A stretch of DNA of 64,000 nt from positions 55,429 to 119,428 of the forward strand of contig CAMPDV010001330.1 of the NCBI GenBank assembly GCA_946699065.1, given 5' to 3'. This DNA comes from Loxodes magnus (taxonomy: Eukaryota > Ciliophora > Karyorelictea > Loxodida > Loxodidae). The position numbers were made by a program, and so were the translations under genes. Shown in pieces: positions 24,298 through 35,481 of the stretch. Position 1 is the stretch's first letter, and each line of letters starts with the position of its first letter. The notes beneath the pieces are model-generated. The model searched no databases. It worked only from the letters and a program-made list of their open reading frames with translations, and had not been told where the DNA came from.

Positions 24298-24640
24298 AGG
24301 AGGCACAAAATATTAATTTTAACTTAAATAGTTTTGGACTGCAACTTCTTGCAGTTTAACGACCCCAACACTCACTTCATGAGATAACGGGGATATCCTG
24401 TTGCTTTCGAAAAGCAGCTGCCAGGGAGCTCCATCGCTATGGGCAGCCAGACTTCAAGCCCCTACCAGGAGTGGATAATCAAAAGGAAGGCGTTCCCTTG
24501 CAAAGGTTGACTTTGACCAAGGATTTTCTCAGCGACAGGAAAGGAACTTGTTCCTAGCCATAAAACCAGAAAGTATGATTCAGAAGGTCAATCTCAACTC
24601 CCACCATCTTTTTAATTATAGGAGGCACAAAATATTAATT
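24298..24640 (+). mobile_element. SINE family S, copy 2, with 21-bp target duplications
   Basis: The element body (24319-24619) is flanked by two perfect 21-bp direct repeats, 24298-24318 and 24620-24640 (starting AGGAGGCACAAAATATTAAT). It opens with an A+T-rich leader and a small GCAACTTCTTGC hairpin. It then shares blocks with 8911-9147, including GGGAGCTCCAT, GGAAAGGAACTTGTT and the final CCACCATCTTTTTAATTAT. Long target duplications and a T5 end fit LINE-driven retroposition of a Pol III transcript. The exact match of the duplications suggests a recent insertion. Confidence 0.78.
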
Positions 24641-25095
24641 GAGAGATTTAATTAGTCTTAGCTTGGAATTACTAAAAGATAAACTAATATGTGAATAAAA
24701 TAGCTGCTTTGAGTTATGAATTTTATAATTAAAACTAAAAATCTAATTTAGATAAGATAGAGTAATAACTTGAACTAATAAAGCAATAAATATGCTAAAT
24801 CTTTTTTTTGTAAAATGAAAATAATAAAAGATCTAAATTCTTTAAGATATTTAAATTATAAATAATTCTCATGTGGAGATAAAGGTAAATAGGTGTTTTT
24901 ACTTTAATAGTCATATACAGAAATACTATCTTTAAATATTTTTTAAGAAATTTGCTCTATTTTTTTAGTTTAGAAATCTTGCAGATAGTTTTTCATTAAG
25001 ATAGTAAAGTAGATTATCCTTTTAAAAGCTTCTTTACTTTATTTTTCATAGAAAGATAACTCTTTAAATAGTCTTAGAACACTTTGATATACTTT
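24641..25095. other. A+T-rich stretch without a recognised gene
   Basis: No motif, RNA gene or fixed-period repeat was seen. Confidence 0.4.
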
Positions 25096-26028
25096 ATAAT
25101 TAAATTAAATTAAATTAAATTAAAGTGTTAAAGAAGGATCGTCTACTTAAAAGCTTCCTACTTCCCTATCCAACCAATAGGAACTTGATCTCTAGGTGGT
25201 CTTCTCCTCCCTTCACTGTCAAGTTTTCGGAATGGTTGTCTCTTCATATAGCTTGCTTTCTTCTTATAAATTTCTCCATTCCTGGTTGGGTAAAATTAGG
25301 TTAGATCATTCCATATTTTATATTAAATCTCCTTTCTCTTCCAGCATCGTCTCCATAGGTGGTCTGTTCTCCTGCAGATGTAACATTTTTTCCTAAAATA
25401 TTTCTCTTTAGTTTACTCAATTGGCTTATTATTCTCTTATTCGATCTCCATTGGGATAGATTGCATAGCCTATTATTTTACACTTTTCTCTAATTTTTCC
25501 AATTTATATGAATATTTTCATTCGATTCGTATAATTGTTCCAGCTGCCTATCGAATTCGTCAATTCTGATATTCATTGCAGCCTGGTTTAAGTTTCTAGG
25601 AGCATGGGTTTCCTCATCTTCTAAATGTTCTTGCTGTTCTTAAGCTAGTTCTTCAATCTGTTTTTCCAGATCTTTATTTTTTCCTATTAATGGTAAGATA
25701 AGCTTAGCCATTTCCTCCTTCGTCATTCCTAAGATTTGTTCTTTATTGAGATCTCCGAGGTCCATGTAGGGGTTGAATGTCCTAATCTAGGCCTGAAAGT
25801 TACTAATATTTTGCTTCTTGGGAAGGTCCTCAGTCGATATTGTTGCATGTTAGTGTTTCTAGGGTTGTTTGGGGGGTGTTGTTTAGAGTTGCTCCTATAT
25901 GGTTTAAGAAGAAGGTTTGGTTTTGGAAGATGACGTGTGGTGTTTAGAAATTTAGGTTTCCTGCTTCCTCTCTTCCTTTTTAGCTTAGAAAGAGGTGGTA
26001 TAGAAGCCCTTTTTAAACCTTCTACGAT
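25096..26028 (-). mobile_element. Short retroelement A8, inverted near-identical copy of A7
   Basis: The reverse complement matches 15224-16150 with only scattered base differences, including the CYICRRTDH knuckle region (about 25310-25380) and the (TTTAA)n tail (25098-25126). The initiating ATG of A7 corresponds to ATC here, so the start codon is lost in this copy. With A7 it makes an inverted repeat of about 930 bp arms separated by about 9 kb. Confidence 0.8.
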
Positions 26029-26144
26029 ATTTTTTTTTTTTATACTTTATAATTAATTTATTTTTGAAGGTATTAAATCTTACCAGAGAACTATTTTAAT
26101 CCCTTTCATTTTATTAGCTTCTTTTTCTTAATTGAATAATGGCA

Positions 26145-26666
26145 TCAGTTAGAATATTTTAAGTATTTATTTAATTTTTATTATGAATTATTAATTTAAT
26201 TTTCTTATAAAAGTGGTTTATTCAGCTATGCGTTGCTTTTAAATTATTTACCTTTTTATAGAGATAACTAAGTTTTTACTATTTAAAAATCCTTTATCTC
26301 ATATTTATGTTTCATATAACTTAGAGATATAGTGCTATTTTAAATAATTTTATTTATTAATTAGCTATAATTTGTTCTGCAATATTTTCTCATTACATAT
26401 TTATAATTTAATACTTACTTAATTTTTTACACTTTAGTCAATTTTGAATTTCGTAATGATATTTCTTAGGTTTGATAAATTAAGTTTTTAACTGGAGTTT
26501 CAATTAAATTACACAGCTTTCCCTTCTCTTTCCAGTTGGATAGTTAATTAGCTTTTCAAAAAGGTTTATTATTTAATTTAGTTCTTTTAAACTGTTAATA
26601 GTCTTTTAGAGCATCATAATATAGCTAATACATATTACTATTCTCTACTTTTATCCTATTGAACAT
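26145..26666 (-). CDS. Hypothetical protein, 173 codons
   Basis: Minus-strand ATG 26666 to TGA 26147-26145 is one frame of 174 codons. It begins MFNRIKVENSNMYQLYYDAL and continues KANQLSNWKEKGKLC, ending QQKLNKYLKYSN. Internal TGA occurs once (PFWKAN). There is no family resemblance. A rival frame on the same strand is also open, so confidence is limited. Bases 26029-26144 are A+T-rich. Confidence 0.35.
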
Positions 26667-26783
26667 GATCTTTCAAGTATCTGCTTTAAGTTATCAAATT
26701 TCTAGAACTTCTACTTATAAGCTTATTTATTTTTATGCTTGCCAAAGTTCTAAATTTAGAAATTTAGTTAATACAAGGATAGG

Positions 26784-28020
26784 ATGACGAAACTTCATAA
26801 ATATTTCATTAATAAAGTAAAAATTGAAAAGGACTATAAAGAGTCTACTTCTCCAAAATACAAACAGGAAATTGAGTTCTACAACTGAGACTATTAGTAA
26901 CTCATAGATATTACTGCAAGCAATCTAATAACTAAGTCTAAAATGTTTCTATTTTAAATTTGACTAACTAAAGATTCTTATTATCATATACCTTTGACTA
27001 TTTATATGCAGCTAACTAAATCTATTTTATGTTCTCTTTCCTAGTTCCCAGTCTTTAATACATTTGGACATTTTGGGATTTTATTTTTTTGCTTATTTCT
27101 AGTTGATAAATTATGCAAGTATTGAAAACTTCTCTATTTTTCTTTAGAATTGAAATATTTTAATTACCCAGGAATTTGAATTATGATGTTAAATCTATAA
27201 AATTTTACAGCGTATTGGATAGTTTTAGTATAGTTAGGGTCAAAATGAAAGTTATTTGATGAAAAATTAAGATGAAAAGAGTTTTATTGGGAAGATCTTT
27301 TAAGAGTTAATTTTACTATTTCATAAGCAGTATGTATACAGTCTGATTCTAATATATATAAGCTTAGTTTGTATTTGAGAATATGAGATTAAATTATTAT
27401 TTTGTAAGATTTAGTAACTTTTCATAAGGAAGACTGAATGGCTCTTTAAAAAATGAGCTATTTAAATGATTTGCTGGAAATTGAGAGTCAATGCTAAGTC
27501 TTAAGTAAATACATCCAAAAATATGAAGTGATTTACCTTAAGGCTTCTAATAAATTTTTAAAGTTTATAGAATGAGCTATGAGGTAATGAGATATTAAAT
27601 TTGGTTGAAGTAAAGTAAAACTGAATACGAAATGGATTTGAAGGAATATCTAAAGAAAAGTTTCTTAAAATTATTTATATACCAAAGAAAAAATCATCTT
27701 TAGTAACTTTATCTAAGCTAATAAAGGACACTATTTTAGATTATCTGAAATTAAATTAGAAAGTTAAAACTAATAAATAGGATAAGCAAAGACTAATAAC
27801 TAACATATTTAAAAGAAATTGAAGAAAGTTCAATTTCTGAATGAAAAATAAGAGAAGTTAAGGTACTAATTTTCTTTGAGATACTGTAGAAAAAGATAAA
27901 ATAAAAGAATTTAAGCAGATTTATAGAAATTAAAGATATGTAGTTCTTATATTAATAATACTAAAATTTCATGTAATTATATATTTTATTAAAATTATTA
28001 TATAAAATTATTCTTTTATC
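26784..28020 (+). CDS. Hypothetical protein upstream of RING gene 1
   Basis: The ATG at 26784 gives MTKLHKYFINKVKIEKDYKE and an E/K/Y-rich start, then a long frame with clusters of aromatic residues (SKWKLFDEKLRWKEFYWEDL near 27250). About 13 in-frame TGA codons in 410 are more Trp than most proteins have, which argues against part of this frame. No terminator before 28020 is clear. No family was recognised. It would lie in the same orientation as, and about 90 bases ahead of, the RING gene. Confidence 0.25.
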
Positions 28021-28113
28021 TACGTATTTTTTTAATTTCATAGTATTGTTTAAAGTATACTTAAGTGGTTTTTTGTTTATAAGGATTTATTTTCTAAAAA
28101 ATAATAATTTAAA

Positions 28114-29808
28114 ATGTCCTAGATTACTTAATGTCAATCTTGCAAAGGAATCTTCGACGGAAAGGAAAGGCTTCCCATGTTTTTACCATGTTAGCATAAC
28201 ATATGTGCAATCTGTACTTATAATTAATTTTTAAGCAGCAAAAGTATCGAATGTGCAAACTGTCAGCAAGTTCATATGATCCATCCTTCGAGATTGTAAG
28301 AAGACAGCTAGTTACTTAAGCATCTTGAGTAAAAGAGTGTCGTGGAAAGGGTAGCATTATTGGAGAATTAATCTTCGAAATTACGTTAAGCTTATGTTTT
28401 ATTGACTAAGGTCTAATTTAATTTCATCTAGTAGTTAATCAAGCATGTAAGCAGTTATGTTTTTAAGGACAACATCGTCTTATAAAGGTAGTTAGTTTAG
28501 TGGGATAAGTAAATCTAACAGTAGTTAAGGTTCTTTAAAATCTAGAAATAGATGATGGATAAGAGCAATAACTAGTAGTAGTAGTATGATTATTAGGGTT
28601 TAGATATTTCTAAGTATGAGCCATAAGTAATGAAATTAGTAACTGATGCTTAAAGGATCATCTAGTAGAATATTTAGGCATCGGTTAAGGTTTATGAGGA
28701 GTTAGACAATTACAAGTTAAATCAAGTGTAAATACTTTAGGAAAATGGCCATTTGAAGAATGAGATATAAAATTTGAGTAACTAAGTCTATAATCTGTAA
28801 TAGTAGTTATCTTCACAACAAGACTAGTTAAAATAACTGTTTTAAAAAACACCACACAAAGATCCTAAACCAATTTATTAACCTCAAAATATTCCTTAGT
28901 AGGCAATACTTTAGGATATCTAGATAACCATAGTATCGCCAAACAATAAGACATTATAGCTCTAGGTCAAATAAGAGACTACGATAAAGTAGATAAAAGA
29001 ATAAATCTAAAATTAAACTTAGTTATACGCATATACTCTCAACATCTTAAAGAACAACAATAAACTGTAGGACACTTAAACTATATCGAGTTTATAACTT
29101 GTCAATGGGGAAAGGCTTCAAATGAAGTGAAGTAAGATTAATAGTTAAATGTTTAATTAAAGAAGAGGGTAAGTTATTTTATAAATAATTTAGGAGGTAC
29201 GACATATTTTAAAAATTTTATTTATAGGTAAGTTAGGCATTTAATATTCTTTAAAACTTATAGCAAGTAAGTTAAACATTTAATATTCTTTATAACTTAT
29301 AGTATGTAAGCTAAGCATTTACTATTCTTTAAAACTTATAGAATGTAAGTTAAGCCTTTAATATTCTTTATAACTATAGGGGGTAAGTTAAGCATTTAAT
29401 ATTCTTTAAAACTTATAGTCTGTAAGTTAAACTTTAAATATTTTTTAAAACTATAGATGGTAAACATTTAATATTATTTAAAACTATAGAAGGTAAGTAC
29501 TTAATATTATTTAAAACTATAGGCTGTAAGTATTTATCATTCTTAAAACATATAGTTGGTAAGCTACATTTTAAGTTTCCATTAAGATCGTAATTTTTTA
29601 TTATATTGATAGTATGTAAGAGGTATTTATAGTTCTCTCTTTAGATGGTAACAACTATTTTTTATATTACCTTAATTAGAAGGTAATATTTAATAATTAT
29701 TATTGCTTATAGAATGTATGTGTATTTGTTAAAAGTATTAATAAGGGGGTAAGTTGCAATTTATTAGTGATATAGGACGTGAGAATCAATTTTACATAGT
29801 TATAGTGA
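28114..29808 (+). CDS. RING-finger / coiled-coil / ubiquitin-like protein 1 with one-codon exons
   Basis: Exon 1 runs 28114-29196, 361 codons with no break. A C3HC4 RING is visible: Cys7, Cys10, Cys26, His28, Cys31, Cys34, Cys47, Cys50. A Gln/Lys/Leu coiled coil spans about 70-250. A ubiquitin-like fold follows at about 270-345 (ITIVSPNNKTLQLQVKQETT, IKQIKEQI, LQDTQTISSLQLVNGERL). RING plus Ubl suggests an E3 ubiquitin ligase; substrate unknown. Exon 1 ends GAG at 29194-29196. Then come GT...AG units with exactly 3 nt between neighbours (16 times), and finally TGA at 29806-29808. Spliced, the tail is QYNGSMKALIYMKNGD plus stop. Internal TGA is Trp (QMKWSK). The paralogue is at 44329. The microexon reading is inference; exon 1 and the domains are direct. 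Confidence 0.8.
29194..29808 (+). other. Array of one-codon microexons between short GT-AG introns (RING gene 1)
   Basis: Units begin GTAAG(T/C) or GTA/GTG and end (T)AG. After a first compound interval (29197-29263, containing an internal AG/GTAAGT at 29226-29233), the 3-nt spacers lie at 29264, 29303, 29342, 29380, 29419, 29457, 29490, 29523, 29556, 29587, 29613, 29645, 29680, 29713, 29746 and 29776. Introns between them are 36, 36, 35, 36, 35, 30, 30, 30, 28, 23, 29, 32, 30, 30, 27 and 27 nt. The first half is a recognisable tandem repeat (consensus with CATTTAATATTCTTTAAAAC), while the second half has diverged in sequence and length, yet the 3-nt spacing persists. That persistence is why I think the spacers are exons. 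Confidence 0.7.
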
Positions 29809-29977
29809 TAAATTGGTGAGAGAATGAATGACTTTATATACTTTATTTAAATCTCTACTTAATTTAAAAAATAAAAAAGTATATCTCAATATGTTTGCCT
29901 TTATTCAAAAGAGTATTACAAGTATTAATGACCAATTATATTTTATGTAAAGTAAATAAAAATACAATATGATTATA

Positions 29978-30931
29978 GATTAATATTAAGTTTGGCGATC
30001 TTGGAGGAATTTCACCTCTTCCCGCCGATAATCGGATTGCTCCGGGATTAAGTCAAAAAGTTTAAAAACTTCTCCTCTCACATCCACTTGATCTTGTTAT
30101 CGCTAGTTCCATCTTCAGTTTCATGAAAGTTTCTTCTTATAAATAGTTCCAATTTCCGTCATTCATAGTCTTTCTTTTATTCTCCTCTGCTGCAATTGTC
30201 TAACCTTTCTTTTCTGTGTTTCTTTCTCTATTTTTCCCAGTATAGGTTCTTGAAGCTCAGGATTTCCTTGCATTTTCTTCAGAAGCATTGCTCCGAGTCG
30301 CAATAGTAGCATCTTTTTACAACCTTGATTGGTTTGGTCTTCTTCAATTTCTTGTCAATTAACATAGCGTCGCCTTTCTGCTCATTTAGTTTCTCTTCTA
30401 GTCTCTTAAGTCTGTTGTCCAATTAAGTCTGTTGTCCAATTAAGTCTGTTTTTAATGCTAATTCTGGGATTAGCTAGTTTAATCCTACGATATATTCCAG
30501 AAAGCACTCAGTTCTCGTTCTTAAGACATAAGTCTTGACTCTATTCCTTCAGCTAGGGCAAGCTTTTCCATTCATTTTTCATTGTCTTTCTTGAGCTTTC
30601 TAACATCTTCCTTGAGGTTTAGCACTACTCTGATGAGTTATTCCATGCTCATCTGGCCAGAGGGATTGAATTCCGTCACCTCTTGGTGGAGAGCAGACTT
30701 CATCTGCTTTCTCAGTTTCTAAGCTGAGATTGGAGTATCTATATGGGCTGTCTTCAATACTAGCTTCCACTCTTCTTGTTATATTCCAGGTCGTTAGTTC
30801 AGTATGGATTAGGGTTAAGATAGAGGAGATTATTAAGTCTTGGTTTCCTGCTTCCTCCCTTTCTTTTTGGCTTAGGAAGAGGTAGTATAGAAGCCTGATT
30901 TGAAACCTTCCACCATTTTTTTTATAAGTAT
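29978..30931 (-). mobile_element. Short retroelement A9 inserted downstream of RING gene 1
   Basis: Minus-strand ATG at 30916 gives MVEGFKSGFYTTSS, the N-terminal block of the A7 subfamily. Near 30720-30560 the MEQLIRVV..LKEDVRKLKK block shared with A3 and A14 is present. The 3' end (29994-30060) carries a GAGG-type stem-loop (AGAGGTGAAATTCCTCC). The flanks repeat AATATGATTATA (29966-29977 and 30932-30943), a 12-bp target duplication. The corresponding unoccupied site in the RING gene 2 locus is near 46440-46455. Confidence 0.78.
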
Positions 30932-31681
30932 AATATGATTATATTTTAATTTAATTATCTTTTGAATATACTTTATTATTTTATTCTTTTTAGTTTGCTA
31001 TTAGAATATATAAGTTTCATAATTATGGTGTGTATGTATTTTATATTATGTTTTAAGTTTTAGTTTGGAATTAATGTATATAATAAAATTAATGCTATTT
31101 ATTAGTAGTTTTTTAGTAAAAAGTTATATTTAAAGTAAGTTTAGATTTTGTTCATTTATTCTATTTAAGAAAATAATATCTTGTATTTAAGGTTAAGTGT
31201 TATATTGTTATATTGCAATATATAGTTTAATAGATTTTATAGTTAAGATGGTTTTTAAAAAAATGTAATTAATTTAATCTAGGTAAGAGTAAATTTAAGA
31301 TGTAATATTTGTGAGAGTATACTAAAATGTAATAAATGTAAAATATTTAGTTTAGTTTAAGTTTTAGTATTTAAGTAAAAAGGATACTTTATTATTATTT
31401 TTGATTATTTTATTAGGAAGTTATAATTATTGCTGATTCTTTTAATTTGTTCTGGTATTTAGTTTTGATATTCTTTTAGGTATAGTTTGATAAGTGTGGA
31501 GTTATTAATTAAAATATTAAGTATTTTTTATGTTTCTAAATTATTTGAGTTAATTATTTTTATTTAAATTAGTTTATAATTATAGTATAGTAAAAGAGAT
31601 TTAAAAGGTAAAAGATTTCTAAAAGATTAATTTAAGAGCAAAAAGGTTTAATAATAATAATAATATACTTAATTATAAAGT
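30932..31681. other. 3' flank of RING gene 1, homologous to 46460-46780
   Basis: The DNA aligns with the sequence after RING gene 2 (for example TTTCATAATTATGGTGT and TTTATTAGTAGTTTTTTAG), showing that the duplication extends at least 0.3 kb past the arrays. No coding frame was recognised. Confidence 0.6.
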
Positions 31682-32475
31682 GTTTGTGGCTATGAGGTAT
31701 TTCAACCTCATTTCCACTGACATCTAGTGATCGCTCCTGGATGCTTAAAATAAAAGTTCGGTCATCCAGTTTTTTTGGCGTTCTGGAACTCGATAGAAAA
31801 TTCTTCTTCTGTAAATTCTTCCTTCCATCGTCACATAAATTTTTGTTAATTCTATTCAGACTTCTTCGCTGTTTCTCTTCATCTTTTCCTAGTATATCTT
31901 GAAACTCTTGAATCTATGGAATCTTGATTAGCATAGGTAACATCTCTTGAGAATCCTTCTAATATTGGTCGGTTCTATTTGCCTATCATCTTCTACTTCC
32001 ATTTTTATTTCTTAGATTAGAGGCTCTATTCTTTTTTGACCAAGTTGCTATACTTCGATTTCTTATTTGACTAATCTTTCTTCAGTATTTTAACTTTTTC
32101 TAATAATTTTTTGTTTTCTTATCTTAATATTTTTACTTCTTCTTACAGAATACGTACTGATTTCAAAAGACTTTCAATTAATAATTATTCTTCATTTGTC
32201 TATTTTTGCATTGCTTTTGGATTCTCTTATTTCCTATAGTTACTTGGTTTAGGAAGAAAATAAATATTTTATTATTAGTTTTATTCTGTTTATGCTTATT
32301 TAAGTTCTTATTTTATTTAAGATTTTCTTAAATTTTCAATTATTGGAGGTTATTAAGATTAAGAAGATTATTATTTTATTAAAGAAGCCGTGATGGATGA
32401 AGAATTAGAAGTCTCTGGTTTTTGCTCCTTTATCTAAGGAACCTGCAAAAAACCTCCTTGAGACCTTCTGAATTT
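31682..32475 (-). mobile_element. Short retroelement A10
   Basis: The minus-strand N-terminal block (EGLKEVFCRFLR / KEQKPETSNS in adjacent frames, about 32470-32395) matches A12. The normal ATG position reads TTC here. A decayed knuckle region lies near 31950. The 3' end has the stem-loop GAGGTTGAAATACCTC (about 31693-31708), and its (TTA)n tail appears at 31655-31675 on the plus strand as repeated AAT. It lies about 750 bases past A9. Confidence 0.68.
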
Positions 32476-32654
32476 TTTTACTAGTAAAAAGATTTAAAAG
32501 GAAGTTTCTTGAAAATTATAAAATTAAAAAGTTAAAAAGGAAATTATTTAAATTATTAAAAATGAAAGAGTTAAAATCAAAAATTTTTATGAATAAAGGT
32601 ACTGAAAGTGAAAAATGGTGAGAGGTAAGAAATAAAAAGAGAAAGGATATATTT

Positions 32655-32765
32655 TTGCTATTTTTGTTTAATTTTGTTTAATTTTGTTTAATTTTGTTTA
32701 ATTTTGTTTAATTTTGTTAATTTTGTTTAATTTTGTTTAATTTTGTTTAATTTTGTTTAATTTTG
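32655..32765. repeat. Minisatellite of a 10-bp unit (TTTTGTTTAA)
   Basis: About eleven copies of TTTTGTTTAA lie in tandem with one 9-bp variant. It is simple sequence and no gene overlaps it. Confidence 0.9.
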
Positions 32766-34164
32766 TATAATATCTTCTAAATAACTAAAATTATTTTAAA
32801 ATAAAATAAATTATTAAAACTATTTAATTTTTATTCCCCTAAATTAAAAATTTTAATTTTGTTTTTTGCTCAGAGTTTTATACTATAGAAGATTTTTCGG
32901 ACAGAACCAAAATTATAGAAATTTTGAATCAAATTTTTAAGTCTAAAGTTATTCTTATTAAAGAAAACTATTTAAATATTTTTAGATAATGCATAATATA
33001 GAGAGGAATATTAAAAAATATTTTTTAGATAAATTTTTATTATTTCTCAAAGATTTACTACAAGAACTTTTAAAGATGGATAAATATTTTAATAATTAAA
33101 AAATAAATTTGATTTTTTCACTTTAAGCTTTTACTAAGAATATTTATTTAATAGACTGATACTATATAACATTTTTTTATATAATTTATTAATTTAGTGT
33201 TTTGCTATTTAATATAGACAAGGATGATAAATATTATAATAAGATAAATAAAAATAAATAAATATTTAAATGTATATTTAAGAATTCAAAATTGCTAAAA
33301 TAATTAAAGCTCAGTAATATTTCCTTTCTTCGAAAATAATTTAATAGCGAAAAAATTAAAATTTTTTAGGTTATATCTTAATCTTTATTCATACACCAAT
33401 AAAAACTTATAAAATTTTATTTTTTTATAATGAAATAACACATTTTTTTAACAAAAAGATATGAAAAATTTTAATAAATATATTTGCTCATACTGAAAAA
33501 AGCTAAATATATTAAGCTATAAGCTAATTATTAGTAATGCATAGCTTTCATAGCAATTATTTTTAAATCTAAGTTTAGTACTTAATAGAATTAACTGTAG
33601 AATTTAAAATTAAATTATAGTTAACGTGAATATTTTTATTTTCAAACCAAACAATTTTAGAAGTTATTAAAAATAATTAAATATTAATTAATAATACTAT
33701 AAAAAATTACTTTACAGTCTATAAGACTAAAATTTTTAAATTTTGTTAATCTTTTAAAAATTAAAAAAATGTTTCGGAAATTTAATCTAATAACATAATA
33801 AAAAATACTATTAATTTAAAATAAAATAAATGTTTATATATAATAAATAAATTTTTATAATTGTGATAACACTTTTTAAAAACACAATAGAATATGTTAA
33901 TTAAGCATCAGGATAAATCATTTTATAAGATGAATATACTAACTAAGAACGAAAAAAATGTGGCTAAAACTATAGAATAATCTAACTACTCTGGATTTTA
34001 ATTTAATTATTATTAAAGGAAAAATAAAAAGATAGAATTGTATTGCTAAAACTGATGAAGATACATACTATTTAAAATTTGAAGGTTTAATTACTAAATT
34101 GTTGTCCTTTAAAAAATTGTAAATTAAGCTAAGCATCAAGATAAAAGAATATAATAAATAAATA
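32766..34164. other. Extremely A+T-rich stretch
   Basis: I see no family motif, RNA gene or tandem array. Frames are open everywhere but featureless. Confidence 0.4.
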
Positions 34165-34212
34165 AATTTGATTATATAGCGAGTAGCACCTCGTTGGTGC
34201 GCAGCTCTTTAT
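34155..34212 (-). mobile_element. Tail fragment with the LINE Y-type hairpin
   Basis: The plus strand shows AATAAATAAATAAATTTGAT followed by the hairpin at 34174-34210 (GCGAGTAGCACC...GGTGCGCAGC). It is the reverse complement of the 3' terminus of LINE Y. Nothing of the LINE body is recognisable to its right. It is either a strongly 5'-truncated insertion or another SINE. A+T-rich DNA follows to 34739. Confidence 0.65.
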
Positions 34213-34739
34213 AATAAAAAGAAAAATACATGATAAATTATTAATAACTAAGCTATTTTAATTTATTCATATTAAATTTTAAAAAATTTAAATCCTTTAT
34301 TAACAGTAATTTTAAAATTAATAAATTGTAAATCAAAATATCTTTACTAAAATGATAATATCAAATAATTAAAAAAGATAAATAAAAATTACTTAATTAA
34401 AAACAACAAATATTTAAAATTTAAGGATCCAGATATATGTAGTTAAAAGCTTAATAAATTGCAAAATTAAAAGATTAATAATTAATAAAATAGCTATTTT
34501 AATAAATTAATAAGGATTGTATACAAAATAACTATTATTTTATTTTATTATAGCGTAAATTATAAAAAAGTCAATAAAAAAATAAATAAAAAGTTATAAT
34601 CTAACATCTTATAAAAAAAATTATTTATTCTTAACTATTTGAATTTTTTTGTCAAAATTAAAAAAAAGGCATTCAATACATCGATTTTTGAAAAATAATT
34701 ATTAGATAATTTTAGAAACTATAACATAACATAATTTAT

Positions 34740-35481
34740 TAACGTGGCGTTACCTTTGTTTGGCTTGCCACTAATAAAAAAGTTTAAAGTTTAAAATTGT
34801 CTTAAGTTTTATTCCATTTCTAATCTTCTTCTGAGTCTTCTTCTTAGAATACATATTTTACAGTACTCAGTTTACCCTTTTAATTAAAGGTATCTTGCTC
34901 CAATCAAGTTCGATTCTAAACATATTCAAATTTCTTCTTTAATGAGCAAATAAGATGCCCTTCAAGAGTTCATTTCCTATGTATATCTTTTTTTTCTGTA
35001 TAATAAACCTTCTGGAATGCAGTATAGATTACTTATGGATTTTCATAACTTAAAACTTTCAATTTTTTATTTTTATTAGAATTTTCGTAACCTCCTAAAA
35101 TGTTGCCATATTTCCTGCAATACCAGCATTACTTTCTGTTCTTTACTATCGGAATTTTTGCTGGTAGAGGATTCGCTTCACATCCATGGGGTTATTTGTT
35201 GATGTATTTTTTAGAAATAAGCTTTCAGTCAATTCCACTAATTGATTGACATTGGATTCTATTTGTTCAATTCTCAGTTTGTCTATTTTGTAATTTTTAT
35301 TTTTTAGTATTTATTCGTTAGAAATTAGGTATGGTATTTTTCCTTCAAACTCTTATAAATTTCTTAAAAGTTTAAAATTCTCCTATTACATAGCTTTGAG
35401 TTCTTAGAGTATGTTTTGCTAATCATAAATCGATTGAGTTGGATTCTGTTTAGAAGAGATTTTTTGCAAGAAATTTTCCAT
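34740..35481 (-). mobile_element. Short retroelement A11
   Basis: Minus-strand ATG at 35481 gives MENFLQKISSKQNPTQSIYD, then a coiled coil (EFEGKIPYLISNEQILKNKN) and an incomplete knuckle (CWYCRKYGN) near 35115 that resembles A4's CWYC. The 3' end is a GGTAACGCCACGTTAATAAA hairpin and tail (34740-34760). The ORF changes frame at the knuckle, so it is decayed. Confidence 0.65.

Noticed and set aside
23641-24300. Developmentally eliminated segment with TA borders
   Set aside because: TA dinucleotides are everywhere in DNA of this composition. Without somatic-nucleus reads no excision boundary can be supported.
29228-29806. CRISPR-like array (about 33-bp repeats with short spacers)
   Set aside because: The host is a eukaryote, the spacers are 3 nt and repeat units vary in length. 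The GT...AG borders and the link to a reading frame fit introns instead.
32655-32765. Telomeric or subtelomeric repeat
   Set aside because: The unit TTTTGTTTAA is 10 bp and unlike ciliate telomeres (G4T2 or G4T4 types); it is an ordinary minisatellite.
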